Source: Gammaproteobacteria bacterium
Lineage (GTDB): Bacteria > Pseudomonadota > Gammaproteobacteria > Enterobacterales > Kangiellaceae
Direction of reading: 5' to 3'
Assembly: GCA_013373375.1 (NCBI GenBank)
Contig: JABXHY010000005.1
Coordinates: forward strand, 1-64,000
Length of the DNA stretch: 64,000 nucleotides
This document shows, in pieces, positions 43,997-53,134 of the stretch; position 1 is the first letter of the stretch; each line of letters starts with the position of its first letter. Under the pieces are notes generated by a model that made no database searches, was not told the origin of the DNA, and saw nothing but the letters and a program-made list of their open reading frames with translations. Both the position numbers and the translations under genes were made by a program.

Positions 43997-45958
43997 ATGA
44001 GCGAATATATTTTGCCTATTGCCGGAATAGTACTGGGAGTCATAGTAGTACTCGGTATTTTCATATCGTCGGTCTATAAAAAGGTTCCGCAAGGATACGC
44101 CTTAATTGTAAACAATATGTCAGCTAAACCAAAAGTTAGCTTTACCGGTTCTATGGTAATACCGGTCATTAATAAAATGGAAGTCATGAAAATTTCCTTA
44201 ATCACTTTGGAGATTGATCGACGTGGTAAGGAAGGGCTTATTTGTAAAGATAACTTAAGAGCTGATATAACGGTTGCATTTTATTTACGCGTTAACGAAA
44301 CGGCGGATGACGTATTAAAAGTCGCGAAATCTATCGGCGTTGACAGAGCCTCCGACAAAGATGCCGTAAACCTGTTGTTTAATGCAAAATTTTCTGAAGC
44401 TCTAAAAACTGTCGGAAAGCAAATGGATTTCCTTGACCTATTTGAAAACCGAATTTCCTTCCGAGAAAAAATAGTCGAAGTTATTGGCGAAGATATGAAC
44501 GGTTATGTTCTTGAAGATGTCGCAATTGACTATTTAGAGCAAACTCCTAAATCTCATTTGGATCGCTCAAATATCTTAGACTCAGAAGGTATTCGCCGAA
44601 TAACAGAAATTACTGCAACCAGAAATATAGAAACCAATCGTTTAGAACGTGATGAAGAACTAGCGATTACTAAAAAGAATGTTGAAACCAAAGAAGCTCT
44701 TTTAGCACTTGAAAGACAAGAAGCAGACGCAACCGCAAAACAAAGGAGAGAAATTGAAACGATTCAAGCTCGAGAAAGTGCAGAAACAGAGAAAGTACGC
44801 TTTGAAGAACAGCTGAAGTCCGAAGAAGCTCGTCTGGCAACCGAAGAACAAGTCGCGATTCGTGAAGAAAATAAAAAACGTCAGATAGAAGTTGCTGAAC
44901 AAAATAGGTTACGTGCAGTTGTTATTGAACAAGAAAAAGTAATAAAGGCAAAAGAGTTAGAAGAAGTAAATCGACAACGTGAAGTTGAGCTAGAAACGAT
45001 CAACAAAGAAAAAGCTCTGGAAGTAGAAAGAAAAATAATCGCTCAAACAATTAGTGAACGAATCGCTGTCGAAAAGAAAGTTGCCGAAGAAGAAGAAAGA
45101 ATCAAAGAAGTACAAGTAGTCTCTGAGGCTGATCGTTTAAAACAAGTAAAAGTACTTGAAGCGCAAGCAGAAGCAGAAGAGGCAATGATAAAAGCGGTTA
45201 AGCAAGCCGAAGCAGATGAGCGATCTGCAGAGCATAAAGCTAAAGAAATTAATATGATCGCCCAAGCTGATCTCGAAGCTGCTTCGAAAAAGGCTGAAGC
45301 TCAAAAGAAAGAAGCTGAGGGCAAGCAGGCACAACTTGCAGCTTCAGGTTTGGCTGAGGCGCAAGTCACCCATGCAAAAGCAGATGCTACTGAAAAACAA
45401 GGTCTTGCAGAGGTAAGGGTAAAAGAAGCAAATGCAGTTGCGCTCGAGAAAGAAGGTTTAGCTGAAGCAAAAGTAATGGAAGAGAAATACTCTGCAGAAG
45501 CCAAAGGTGTCGAAGAACTAGGGCTGGCAGAAGCTCACGCTAATAAAGAAAAAGGTTTGGCCGCAGCTTCTATTACTCTTGAGCAAGCAAAAGCTGAAGC
45601 TCAAGGCTTGATTGAGAAGTTCAATGCAATGAGTGGTATGACTCCAGAAGCTAGAGACTTTGAAGAATTCAAGATGAAACTAGAAGCACATCTTAAAGAG
45701 GAACTTGCAAAAGTTGAAGCTAGTAAAGATGTCGCTGCTGATCAAGCTGCAGTAATCGCGAAAGCACTTGAGCATGCAAATATCGACATTGTTGGAGGAA
45801 GTAATGACTACTTTGAGAAAATGGCGAAAGGAATGGGCATGGGAAAAGCACTCGATGGTTTTCTCGATCAATCTCCAGTAGTCACTTCTCTGATAGAAAA
45901 GTTTCTTGGGGGTAACAGCACAAAAGATATCAACTCTAAGCCGAATGATAACATTTAA
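43997..45958 (+). CDS. yqiK: Flotillin-like SPFH/Band 7 protein YqiK
   Basis: 653 residues. An N-terminal membrane helix (~5-25) leads to an SPFH/Band 7 domain (residues ~30-200, KVPQGYALIVNNM, LRADITVAFYLRV) and a very long Glu/Lys/Ala coiled coil (~205-560) containing AEAKV/EKEGLAEA-like repeats, as in flotillins. It ends with a non-coiled tail. SPFH proteins oligomerise and organise membrane microdomains. A 9-base-pair hairpin separates it from the AAA+ gene. Confidence 0.92.
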   Translation: MSEYILPIAGIVLGVIVVLGIFISSVYKKVPQGYALIVNNMSAKPKVSFTGSMVIPVINKMEVMKISLITLEIDRRGKEGLICKDNLRADITVAFYLRVNETADDVLKVAKSIGVDRASDKDAVNLLFNAKFSEALKTVGKQMDFLDLFENRISFREKIVEVIGEDMNGYVLEDVAIDYLEQTPKSHLDRSNILDSEGIRRITEITATRNIETNRLERDEELAITKKNVETKEALLALERQEADATAKQRREIETIQARESAETEKVRFEEQLKSEEARLATEEQVAIREENKKRQIEVAEQNRLRAVVIEQEKVIKAKELEEVNRQREVELETINKEKALEVERKIIAQTISERIAVEKKVAEEEERIKEVQVVSEADRLKQVKVLEAQAEAEEAMIKAVKQAEADERSAEHKAKEINMIAQADLEAASKKAEAQKKEAEGKQAQLAASGLAEAQVTHAKADATEKQGLAEVRVKEANAVALEKEGLAEAKVMEEKYSAEAKGVEELGLAEAHANKEKGLAAASITLEQAKAEAQGLIEKFNAMSGMTPEARDFEEFKMKLEAHLKEELAKVEASKDVAADQAAVIAKALEHANIDIVGGSNDYFEKMAKGMGMGKALDGFLDQSPVVTSLIEKFLGGNSTKDINSKPNDNI

Positions 45959-45967
45959 AGTACTCCT

Positions 45968-45990
45968 GACGGCGCTTTCATAGCGCTGTC
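45968..45990 (+). terminator. Hairpin between yqiK and the AAA+ gene
   Basis: GACGGCGCT (45968-45976), loop TTCAT, AGCGCTGTC (45982-45990): a 9-base-pair stem with one G-U pair, followed by a T-rich but interrupted run. It may attenuate transcription into the 5.3-kb downstream gene and so set its level below that of yqiK. Confidence 0.4.
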
Positions 45991-46032
45991 CTATTTACTT
46001 ATTTATCGTATATCAACCAAAGGATATAAACT

Positions 46033-49000
46033 GTGGCCGAAAATAAATCGTCACTTGTTGATAACCAAATAGAGCAAGCTGTTTCCGAAGGCGGCGCTTA
46101 TGAAGTCATACATAAGCGCTTAATTGATCAAGGAACAACACTTTCTGCATTAACTGATGATTTAAATACGCAGCGCCAGAAGGAATTTGGAAGCACCGAA
46201 ATGCAGGTACTTAGTCGATTAAGGCTACGTACCGATAATAATTGTGAAGCACGCGACTTGGTGTTGGTCGGCAACTTAGTTTTGTTTGGATACAACGTAT
46301 TCCTGGGTCTCAGAAAAGAAACCCAGATCGAAGATGTGTTTTCAGTTTATAAGCTCATCGAGAAAGATGATACATATGAACTAGAATCCATTAATCTTAA
46401 ATCTACTTTTCTTGCCGATCAACAGTTTGTTGGCGATTTTCGTGAGCTCTACACTTATTACAAAGACACTGCTCTATCTCAACTTGTTGTTAAAGAAGGA
46501 AAGTTACTTGCCTCTTTTCAAATTGGCGATCGTATAACAGATGTTCGCGTCTTCCGTTGGCGTATATCAGATGATACAACCACGATAGAATATATTGATA
46601 ATCGCGGTGAACGCGATATTGAACTCCCTTCAAGTCATGACTTTGAATGGAGCGAATGTCAAAGAGAGGATGTTATAAATGGACGGCATCCTCACATTAA
46701 TGTACTGGATACGATATTTGTTGACACCTTAGATAGTAATCTAACCATTAAACTGGAAAACAATACAGACACTGGAAAAGGTATTTATGCTGAACCAGTC
46801 GATGATACCACACAATCATTGGATGACGCTGAATTTTACCATAGCTCTGTGGGCTCGCTTATTTTATTAAAAATCAGACCCTATCAAGAAAAACAATGGC
46901 GGTATCTGGTCTTTAATAAAAATACAGAACAGGTTACCCGCATAGATGCAATAGGAGACTCTTGTGTACAGTTACCAGAAGATCATGGTCTTATGTTCCC
47001 AGGTGGTTATTATTTAACAACAGGTGAGCACAAAACATTTGATCACGGCTACAAAAATTTAAAGTTCAAACGTTCCGTTCGGTCGCCGAATGGCGAAGAC
47101 GTGTTGTTCATCTTCTATCAACCTGATTCGAATATTATTGGTCTATACGCATATAATTTAATTAGCAAATCATTACAAAATCCGTTGTTTGGCCACGGAT
47201 ACGGATTCTATCCTGATGGTCGTTTGCTAATTTTTTATGCGCAAGAGGAAGCAACTAGGATCCACCCTCTGCAGGTTTGGCAAACACCCTTTTATTCCGA
47301 TGAGTATGCAAGCAAGCAACCAGAAAGCTCAAGTTTTTTTGGCAAGATTGGTAATGCCGAATTAGTAAGAGGCATTTCGGAACTTTTTTCGATAGCTAGG
47401 TTAATTAAGTCGAACGATGCTTCCGCAGCGCATTTTAATGACCTAGCAAAACGGTCGCTTAAAATATTTGATGCTTATCATTGGCTCTCAGCTCACGAAC
47501 TCGGAGAGATTGAATCTTGCTTAAAGAAAATAAGTAAAACTTCTGAGTTGGTGATTGATGAATATGAAAAAGTTAAAAGTATTCAAAAACAATCAACAAA
47601 AGCTCTTACTGATGCTGAGTTAACTCAAAAAGAATTAATTCGTGAGCTTGAAGCAAAAAACTGGCAGAACACCGAAAATTTTGTTCAAGCAATCGACAAG
47701 CTTAATCGGCAGCGAGGCCATCTTTTAACAATTCGTGACTTGCGATACATTAATCGCAAAAAGATTGATGAGCTTGAGCAGCAAATAATTGAGCATGAGG
47801 AACGTTTGAATCATCGAACTGTCGATTTTCTCGCGAATCCAAACTCTCTCGACAGCTACCACCATAAAATACGTCAACTTCAGCATGATAGAGAGCATTG
47901 TAAAACCTCTGCAGATTTGGCGCCTCTAGTTGATGATTTAGAACAAATGGCAAGCTCGTTAGATTTACTTTCTGAATTAATGGCAACATTAAAAGTAGAT
48001 GATGCCACAGTTCAAACAAAAATAATCGAAGATGTTTCCAGTGTTTACTCAAAGCTCAACCAGGTAAAAGCTCAGCTAGAACATCAAAAGCAAAGTTTTG
48101 GCTCAGAAGAAGTAACAGCGCAGTTTGCAGCTCAATTCAAATTACTATCCCAAAGTATACAAAACGCTCTAGGGCTAGCTAAAACTCCAGATAAATGTGA
48201 CGAGCAGTTATCACGTTTGATAGTTCAATTAGAAGAATTAGAAGGTCAGTTCAGTGAACATGATGACTTTCTTGCGGATATTTTAAGCAAACGTGAAGAG
48301 ATTTTTGAAACTTTTGAGTCTCATAAGCAAAATTTAATTAATACTCTTCAGCGTAAAGCGCAAACACTTTATGATGCAGCACAAAGAATAATTCAAAGCA
48401 TTAGGAAGCGGGCACAAAGAATATCAGATGCAGACGAGCTAAATACCTTTTTCGCTTCTGATGGTTTGATTAGGAAAGTACAACAATTAAGTGGAGAATT
48501 AAGCGAACTTGGTGATAGTGTTAAGGCAGATGATTTAAATGCTCAATTAAAATCTGCAAAGGAAAGTGCAATCCGATCTCTTCGAGATAAAAGCGATATC
48601 TACGAAGATGATGGTAAAATAATAAAGTTAGGTCCAAAACATAAATTTAGTGTTAATACTCAAAGTTTAGACCTTACTTTGTTGCCAAGACAAAATAAAC
48701 TATACATTCACCTTTCAGGTACAGAATATTACGAAGAACTCGCTGACTCTCCTCTAAATGAGTATTCAAGTTACTGGCTAATGTCACTGCCATCAGAATC
48801 AGATCTGGTCTATCGAGCTGAATATTTAGCCTATATAATCATCGAATCGGCTAACAATAACTCAGATGGATTTAATTGGGAAAGTTTAAAAAAAGCCTGC
48901 GCAAATGAAGGAGATTTAAACGAGTTAGTTAAGTCATTTATCGCTCCGAGATACAAAGAGGGATTTGAGAAAGGTATCCATGATCACGATGCGGCGCAAA

Positions 49001-51297
49001 TATTGAAAAGGATAGTGCCAAATTATGAAGCGGCAGGTAGCTTAAGGTTCACTCCTCTTCCGCGCTCTTTAGCCATTATTTACTGGTCTGAAGTACAACT
49101 TAATGATGAATTTAAAAGCTGGCACCAAAGAGCTCAAAATGCTTTAAGAATACGAAAACTTTTTTCTGAAACAGCTGCATTCGATATGTTAACAAAAGAA
49201 ATCTCTTTATTTTTAAAAGAGTTTCTTATTAAAGAACAAATAGAAATCGAAGACATAATAATTTCTCGTTCTGCAGAATACCTAATAGAAGAACTTGGTC
49301 AAGATCAAGTTAGCTTTTCAGTTTCTAAATATGCAGATCAACTCAAGAAAGATTTCCAGTTATATTTAGAATCAGAGGGTGCTTGGCAAGATTTTCAGAC
49401 TGCATTGAATGAACTAGATGGTAATGTAGGACAACGATGGCACTTAGCATTGCACTGGCTTTCGGGTTTCGTGAATTTTAAAGGAAGTAATCTTAACACT
49501 TACATTCCTGAAGCTGCCAATCTTCTAACAGTGACTCGATCAATCGAAAGGCAAGTTCATCAAGTCGATTTAGCCTTTAATTTCGAAAACTTACTTGGAC
49601 AACATAAAAAAATCAACAATCAAAAACTGAAAATAACGCTTGATCAATTTCTAGAAGAGATGGCTCTTCACCATCAAGAAGTCCAACCCAAATATTATGC
49701 TTACCATAAAGTTCGCCATTTTGAAATTGAGAGACTTAAAAATGAGCTTCGAATAAAGGATTTTGTTGCCAGGCCGCTTACATCTTTTGTCAGAAATAAA
49801 TTAATTAATAATGTTTATTTGCCTGTAATAGGCGACAACCTAGCAAAGCAAATGGGAACAGTTGGCGACAATAAGCGAACAGACCTGATGGGACTTCTAT
49901 TAATGATTTCTCCTCCGGGATACGGAAAGACAACTTTAATGGAATATGTTGCTGACAGACTGGGTTTAATATTCATGAAGATCAATTGTCCTTCTATTGG
50001 ACACGATATAACGTCGATCGATCCGTCACAAGCTAAAAATAGCGCTTCGCGACAAGAGTTGGAAAAACTCAATTTGGCTTTGGAGATGGGTAATAATGTA
50101 ATGCTGTATTTGGATGATATTCAGCATACAAGCCCTGAATTTTTACAGAAATTTATTTCTTTATGTGATGGTACTCGTCGTATTGAAGGCGTCTGGAAAA
50201 GGCAGTCAAAAACTTATGATATGCGAGGCAAGAAATTTTGTGTAGTAATGGCAGGAAATCCTTACACGGAATCAGGAGAGCTATTCAAAATTCCTGATAT
50301 GCTGGCAAATCGCGCTGACATTTATAATTTGGGAGATATGCTTACCGGGCAAGAAGAAGTATTTGAACTAAGTTACATTGAAAACTCGCTTACTTCTAAT
50401 AAAGTGTTGGCACCTTTAGCGACTCGAGAGATGAGCGATGTTTACAAGTTTATTGATATGGCAAAAACTGGTTCAACTTCTGCAACCGATCTTAGTTACC
50501 AATACAGTGGCGCAGAAGTAAATGAAATTGTTGATGTAATTAGAAAGCTTTTCATAATTCAGAGCTTAGTTTCGAGAATAAATCAAAATTACATCTCCTC
50601 AAGTGCTCAGGATGATCGTTACCGGACAGAGCCCCCGTTCAAATTACAAGGCTCCTATAGAAATATGAATAAAATGGCCGAGAAGGTTACATCAGTTATG
50701 ACTGAGGAAGAAATATTGCAATTGATCACTGATCATTATCAAGGTGAAGCGCAATTGTTGACAACTGGTGCAGAAGAAAACTTACTAAAACTCTCAGAGC
50801 TTCGAGGTAACATGACAAGTGAGCAATCTTCCCGCTGGAGTAAGATAAAGGAAAATTTTGAACGAAACCAGTCTGTAGGTGGAGGTGAAGCAGACACAGG
50901 TAAAAAAATAGTTATGCAACTTCATGATTTAGTAAATCATGTAAAAAGCCTAAGCAACTTTTCAAAAGCCGATAATAACGATAAAGACAACCTTAATTTA
51001 TCTAAGATTGAACAACAGTTAAGTATGATCTTAGATAAGTGGGATAAAAGCATTCCAAGTATTGAAGTAATCAATCAGCCAACGCCAGGTATTGAGCAAA
51101 CTCTAAAATCCTTTAATGAAATTTTCGAAAAAAGCATCCTGCCACTAATTAAGGTTATGGATGGTAAGTTAGATCTAGACTTGAAAACTCATGAAAAGAT
51201 GACATCTATCGAAAATCAAATTAAAAAACTAAACGAAAAATCTACGATAGTTAATAAAAAAGTAAAATCTTCTGATCGGGATAATTTAGACAGATGA
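46033..51297 (+). CDS. Giant AAA+ ATPase with DUF3686-like N-terminal region (annotated in relatives as DNA repair ATPase)
   Basis: 1754 residues, starting at a GTG preceded by AAGGA. The N-terminal ~460 residues form a beta-rich domain (for example TEMQVLSRLRLRTDNNCEARDLVLVG cut here, NGRHPHINVLDTIF). Residues ~480-870 are coiled coil. A middle region follows. The AAA+ module lies at ~1240-1560, with Walker A PPGYGKTTL (~1293-1301), Walker B MLYLDDIQ (~1357-1364) and sensor-1 VVMAGNPYT (~1403). The C-terminus (~1620-1754) is again coiled. Relatives are called DNA repair ATPase, but direct evidence for that role is weak, and the gene often lies with flotillin and PspA genes. An inference is that it remodels membrane-associated proteins. 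Confidence 0.8.
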   Translation: MAENKSSLVDNQIEQAVSEGGAYEVIHKRLIDQGTTLSALTDDLNTQRQKEFGSTEMQVLSRLRLRTDNNCEARDLVLVGNLVLFGYNVFLGLRKETQIEDVFSVYKLIEKDDTYELESINLKSTFLADQQFVGDFRELYTYYKDTALSQLVVKEGKLLASFQIGDRITDVRVFRWRISDDTTTIEYIDNRGERDIELPSSHDFEWSECQREDVINGRHPHINVLDTIFVDTLDSNLTIKLENNTDTGKGIYAEPVDDTTQSLDDAEFYHSSVGSLILLKIRPYQEKQWRYLVFNKNTEQVTRIDAIGDSCVQLPEDHGLMFPGGYYLTTGEHKTFDHGYKNLKFKRSVRSPNGEDVLFIFYQPDSNIIGLYAYNLISKSLQNPLFGHGYGFYPDGRLLIFYAQEEATRIHPLQVWQTPFYSDEYASKQPESSSFFGKIGNAELVRGISELFSIARLIKSNDASAAHFNDLAKRSLKIFDAYHWLSAHELGEIESCLKKISKTSELVIDEYEKVKSIQKQSTKALTDAELTQKELIRELEAKNWQNTENFVQAIDKLNRQRGHLLTIRDLRYINRKKIDELEQQIIEHEERLNHRTVDFLANPNSLDSYHHKIRQLQHDREHCKTSADLAPLVDDLEQMASSLDLLSELMATLKVDDATVQTKIIEDVSSVYSKLNQVKAQLEHQKQSFGSEEVTAQFAAQFKLLSQSIQNALGLAKTPDKCDEQLSRLIVQLEELEGQFSEHDDFLADILSKREEIFETFESHKQNLINTLQRKAQTLYDAAQRIIQSIRKRAQRISDADELNTFFASDGLIRKVQQLSGELSELGDSVKADDLNAQLKSAKESAIRSLRDKSDIYEDDGKIIKLGPKHKFSVNTQSLDLTLLPRQNKLYIHLSGTEYYEELADSPLNEYSSYWLMSLPSESDLVYRAEYLAYIIIESANNNSDGFNWESLKKACANEGDLNELVKSFIAPRYKEGFEKGIHDHDAAQILKRIVPNYEAAGSLRFTPLPRSLAIIYWSEVQLNDEFKSWHQRAQNALRIRKLFSETAAFDMLTKEISLFLKEFLIKEQIEIEDIIISRSAEYLIEELGQDQVSFSVSKYADQLKKDFQLYLESEGAWQDFQTALNELDGNVGQRWHLALHWLSGFVNFKGSNLNTYIPEAANLLTVTRSIERQVHQVDLAFNFENLLGQHKKINNQKLKITLDQFLEEMALHHQEVQPKYYAYHKVRHFEIERLKNELRIKDFVARPLTSFVRNKLINNVYLPVIGDNLAKQMGTVGDNKRTDLMGLLLMISPPGYGKTTLMEYVADRLGLIFMKINCPSIGHDITSIDPSQAKNSASRQELEKLNLALEMGNNVMLYLDDIQHTSPEFLQKFISLCDGTRRIEGVWKRQSKTYDMRGKKFCVVMAGNPYTESGELFKIPDMLANRADIYNLGDMLTGQEEVFELSYIENSLTSNKVLAPLATREMSDVYKFIDMAKTGSTSATDLSYQYSGAEVNEIVDVIRKLFIIQSLVSRINQNYISSSAQDDRYRTEPPFKLQGSYRNMNKMAEKVTSVMTEEEILQLITDHYQGEAQLLTTGAEENLLKLSELRGNMTSEQSSRWSKIKENFERNQSVGGGEADTGKKIVMQLHDLVNHVKSLSNFSKADNNDKDNLNLSKIEQQLSMILDKWDKSIPSIEVINQPTPGIEQTLKSFNEIFEKSILPLIKVMDGKLDLDLKTHEKMTSIENQIKKLNEKSTIVNKKVKSSDRDNLDR

Positions 51298-51452
51298 CTA
51301 TTTGTTAGATTATATATTTAATATCTTCTGCGAAACCTAAAAGCTTTAAACTAAGCGATTGAATTATTTGCAGCAATATAGATCATTAGAGTTTGTATAT
51401 TAATGCAATTGAAAATCTGATTGAATATTACTTATACAAATTCAAAAAATTG

Positions 51453-51800
51453 TTATTTGTTACCGTCAATTGACGTAATTAGTAACTTTGTAACTTCATG
51501 CTTTATCGAGATTCTATCTTTAGGATCAATGCTAAATTTCTCAGCTAGTTTGTCATAATCTTCATCAGATAATGAAAGTGTTAAGCGAGGTCTTATCTTC
51601 TTAGCCTTAAACTCTAGCCCTAGAATTTTTCGTATAAAGTCAGAAGGCTTTAAACCCTCTTTCACCGACTGTAACTGTACATATTGGTGTACCGACTCGC
51701 TTACATCAATGGCAACTTGAGTTGCTTTAACAGCAGTTGCTTGTGAGTCCCACTTTTGCTTAGTATTTTGTTTCATATTTGTAAGTAAAAAGCCGTCCAT
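51453..51800 (-). CDS. Small DNA-binding-like protein with two tandem ribbon-helix-helix-type units
   Basis: 115 residues from the ATG at 51800, or 107 from an ATG at 51776; neither has an ideally spaced ribosome-binding site (AAGGAG lies 13 bases before the first). Two short beta-strand plus two-helix segments can be seen: QVAIDVSESVHQYVQLQSV with GLKPSDFIRKILGL (~28-65), and RLTLSLSDEDYDKLAEKF followed by KHEVTKLLIT (~72-112). This pattern resembles a fused pair of ribbon-helix-helix halves. It is the last gene of the yjfI-pspA operon and is the best candidate for the regulator that binds the palindromes at its promoter. The fold call is pattern-based. Confidence 0.55.
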   Translation of the reverse strand: MDGFLLTNMKQNTKQKWDSQATAVKATQVAIDVSESVHQYVQLQSVKEGLKPSDFIRKILGLEFKAKKIRPRLTLSLSDEDYDKLAEKFSIDPKDRISIKHEVTKLLITSIDGNK

Positions 51801-51810
51801 GGCTTATTAA

Positions 51811-52503
51811 CTACTCCTTTGATTTAGCTTTGATTCGAGCCAACACATCATTAGCTCGATTCGATTTAGAGTCGATACCAGCGTCAGATAATTTTTTTTC
51901 TAAAGCTTTATCTCCTGTTTCTGCATTTAACTGCTCAGTTGCTTTAATCTTATCTTCTGTATGCTGCTGCCGTTCTTTTATTCGCTTTAATGTATCTCTT
52001 GCAGCCGAGGCCTGAGATAAGTTTGAAGATAAATTATTATTAACTGAAGCTCTAGCTTTCTGCACATTCTCAGTTGTTTTAGCTAAAGATAATTCTCGCT
52101 TGTATTCTTGAATTGACTTTTCAGCATCTTTAATTTGAGTTTTTAATGACTCAATACCACTGTCATAATTACTTAAAATATTTTCAAGTTCAGCTTTCTC
52201 TTCTTCAAACTCTGCAATTTTCTGAGCGATTTCTAGAGCTAAGTGCTCGTCATCTTTTTCAAGAGCCTGTTTAGCAAAATTTTCATGCTCAGCAATTTTT
52301 TGTACTAAGCTGTTTATTGTTCGAGCCGTTTTAGCTCTGTCAGCCATTACATCTGTTAATGAATCCTTTGCTTTTTCAATTGCATTTTCTTGGTCGGCAA
52401 TTTCTTGTTCCAAAATTCTCATTGAGTTTGAATCAACAACTGCCTCTCCTAACTCCCTGGCCCCGCCGCGAATCGCGGTAACAATTTTTCGAATGATACT
52501 CAT
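51811..52503 (-). CDS. pspA: PspA/IM30 family membrane-repair protein
   Basis: 230 residues, all-helical coiled coil as in PspA, Vipp1 and YjfJ. The N-terminal RKIVTAIRGGARELGEA is the amphipathic membrane-binding helix, and long heptad helices follow to ~190. It forms ESCRT-III-like rods or rings that patch damaged membranes. A good Shine-Dalgarno (AAGGAG, 6 bases before the ATG) is present. Gene order yjfI-pspA matches yjfI-yjfJ of E. coli rather than the pspABC operon, so it is probably the YjfJ branch. Confidence 0.93.
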   Translation of the reverse strand: MSIIRKIVTAIRGGARELGEAVVDSNSMRILEQEIADQENAIEKAKDSLTDVMADRAKTARTINSLVQKIAEHENFAKQALEKDDEHLALEIAQKIAEFEEEKAELENILSNYDSGIESLKTQIKDAEKSIQEYKRELSLAKTTENVQKARASVNNNLSSNLSQASAARDTLKRIKERQQHTEDKIKATEQLNAETGDKALEKKLSDAGIDSKSNRANDVLARIKAKSKE

Positions 52504-52516
52504 AGTTATCTCCTTT

Positions 52517-52933
52517 TCAATTTAAAAATTCTTCAAGCGCTCGCAAAGCTTCGAGTGCATTTTCTGATTGCGTTACCAATTCATGTGCGATGGCGTCATT
52601 AGAACTTTGGACGCTGATTGCACCAAACATTACATACTCGTTATCAATCAACCCAATTGAGCTAAGCGGAATGTTGACGGATAACTTTAATAATATTTCG
52701 TTTAGTTCGGTCAGCAATTCAGAGCTTATCTCTGACTTACTAAATAAATTGGTTACACATAATATTTGTTCTTCCGTAGCTGTCACGTAAATCGGAAGTT
52801 CGTCAAATCCTTCGACAACCACCTGTAATACAGAAATATCACCTTGCCTGCCTTCGAGAATTGGCAAAACATCTATTATGTAACCGTCCTGTACTTTACC
52901 GTTCAGCGCAATTGCTAAATCCTTTAATATCAC
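52517..52933 (-). CDS. yjfI: DUF2170 family protein YjfI
   Basis: 138 residues beginning with GTG, chosen because AGGAGG (52940-52945) lies 6 bases before it. The protein has an alpha/beta fold with the DUF2170 pattern seen next to PspA homologues (ILEGRQGDISVLQVVVEG, IPLSSIGLIDNEYVMFGAIS). Function unknown; it is consistently paired with PspA/YjfJ, and it may control or cap PspA assemblies. First gene of a three-gene operon, 13 bases from pspA. Confidence 0.82.
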   Translation of the reverse strand: MILKDLAIALNGKVQDGYIIDVLPILEGRQGDISVLQVVVEGFDELPIYVTATEEQILCVTNLFSKSEISSELLTELNEILLKLSVNIPLSSIGLIDNEYVMFGAISVQSSNDAIAHELVTQSENALEALRALEEFLN

Positions 52934-52939
52934 GATAAT

Positions 52940-52945
52940 CCTCCT
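52940..52945 (-). promoter_or_regulatory. Strong ribosome-binding site of yjfI
   Basis: AGGAGG on the minus strand, 6 bases before the GTG at 52933. It decides the start codon. Confidence 0.75.
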
Positions 52946-52950
52946 CTCAG

Positions 52951-52963
52951 GACATATTATGTC
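52951..52963. promoter_or_regulatory. Operator palindrome 1 (GACATA-T-TATGTC)
   Basis: A perfect 13-base palindrome around one central base, identical to the copy 36 bases away. It lies at the predicted transcription start of the yjfI-pspA operon, between the -10 element and the ribosome-binding site. Binding here would block transcription initiation or clearance. Confidence 0.75.
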
Positions 52964-52972
52964 AATGAACTT

Positions 52973-53001
52973 AGAATATGATACCCGACATATTATGTCA
53001 A
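52973..53001 (-). promoter_or_regulatory. Promoter of the yjfI-pspA-RHH operon
   Basis: On the minus strand, TTGACA (53001-52996) is a perfect sigma-70 -35 element, and TATTCT (52978-52973) is the -10, with 17 bases between. Transcription would start near 52966. The -35 overlaps operator 2 and the start lies at operator 1. No sigma-54 type GG-N10-GC element was recognised, unlike the E. coli psp operon. Confidence 0.65.
52987..52999. promoter_or_regulatory. Operator palindrome 2 (GACATA-T-TATGTC)
   Basis: The second identical copy, overlapping the -35 hexamer of the promoter. The distance between the two centres is 36 bases, about 3.4 helical turns. The identical 14-base context (including a trailing A) indicates selection rather than chance. 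Confidence 0.75.
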
Positions 53002-53134
53002 GATAGTTTGGATCAATATTTTTGTTGATGATCTTGATAGAAAGAAAACTTGGCTTGGTAGGCTATCAAAAAGCAAGAGCCTGAAGAGGGCGCAATCCTT
53101 TGTAATAACTCCTCAGGGATAAGTTAAATTAAGG

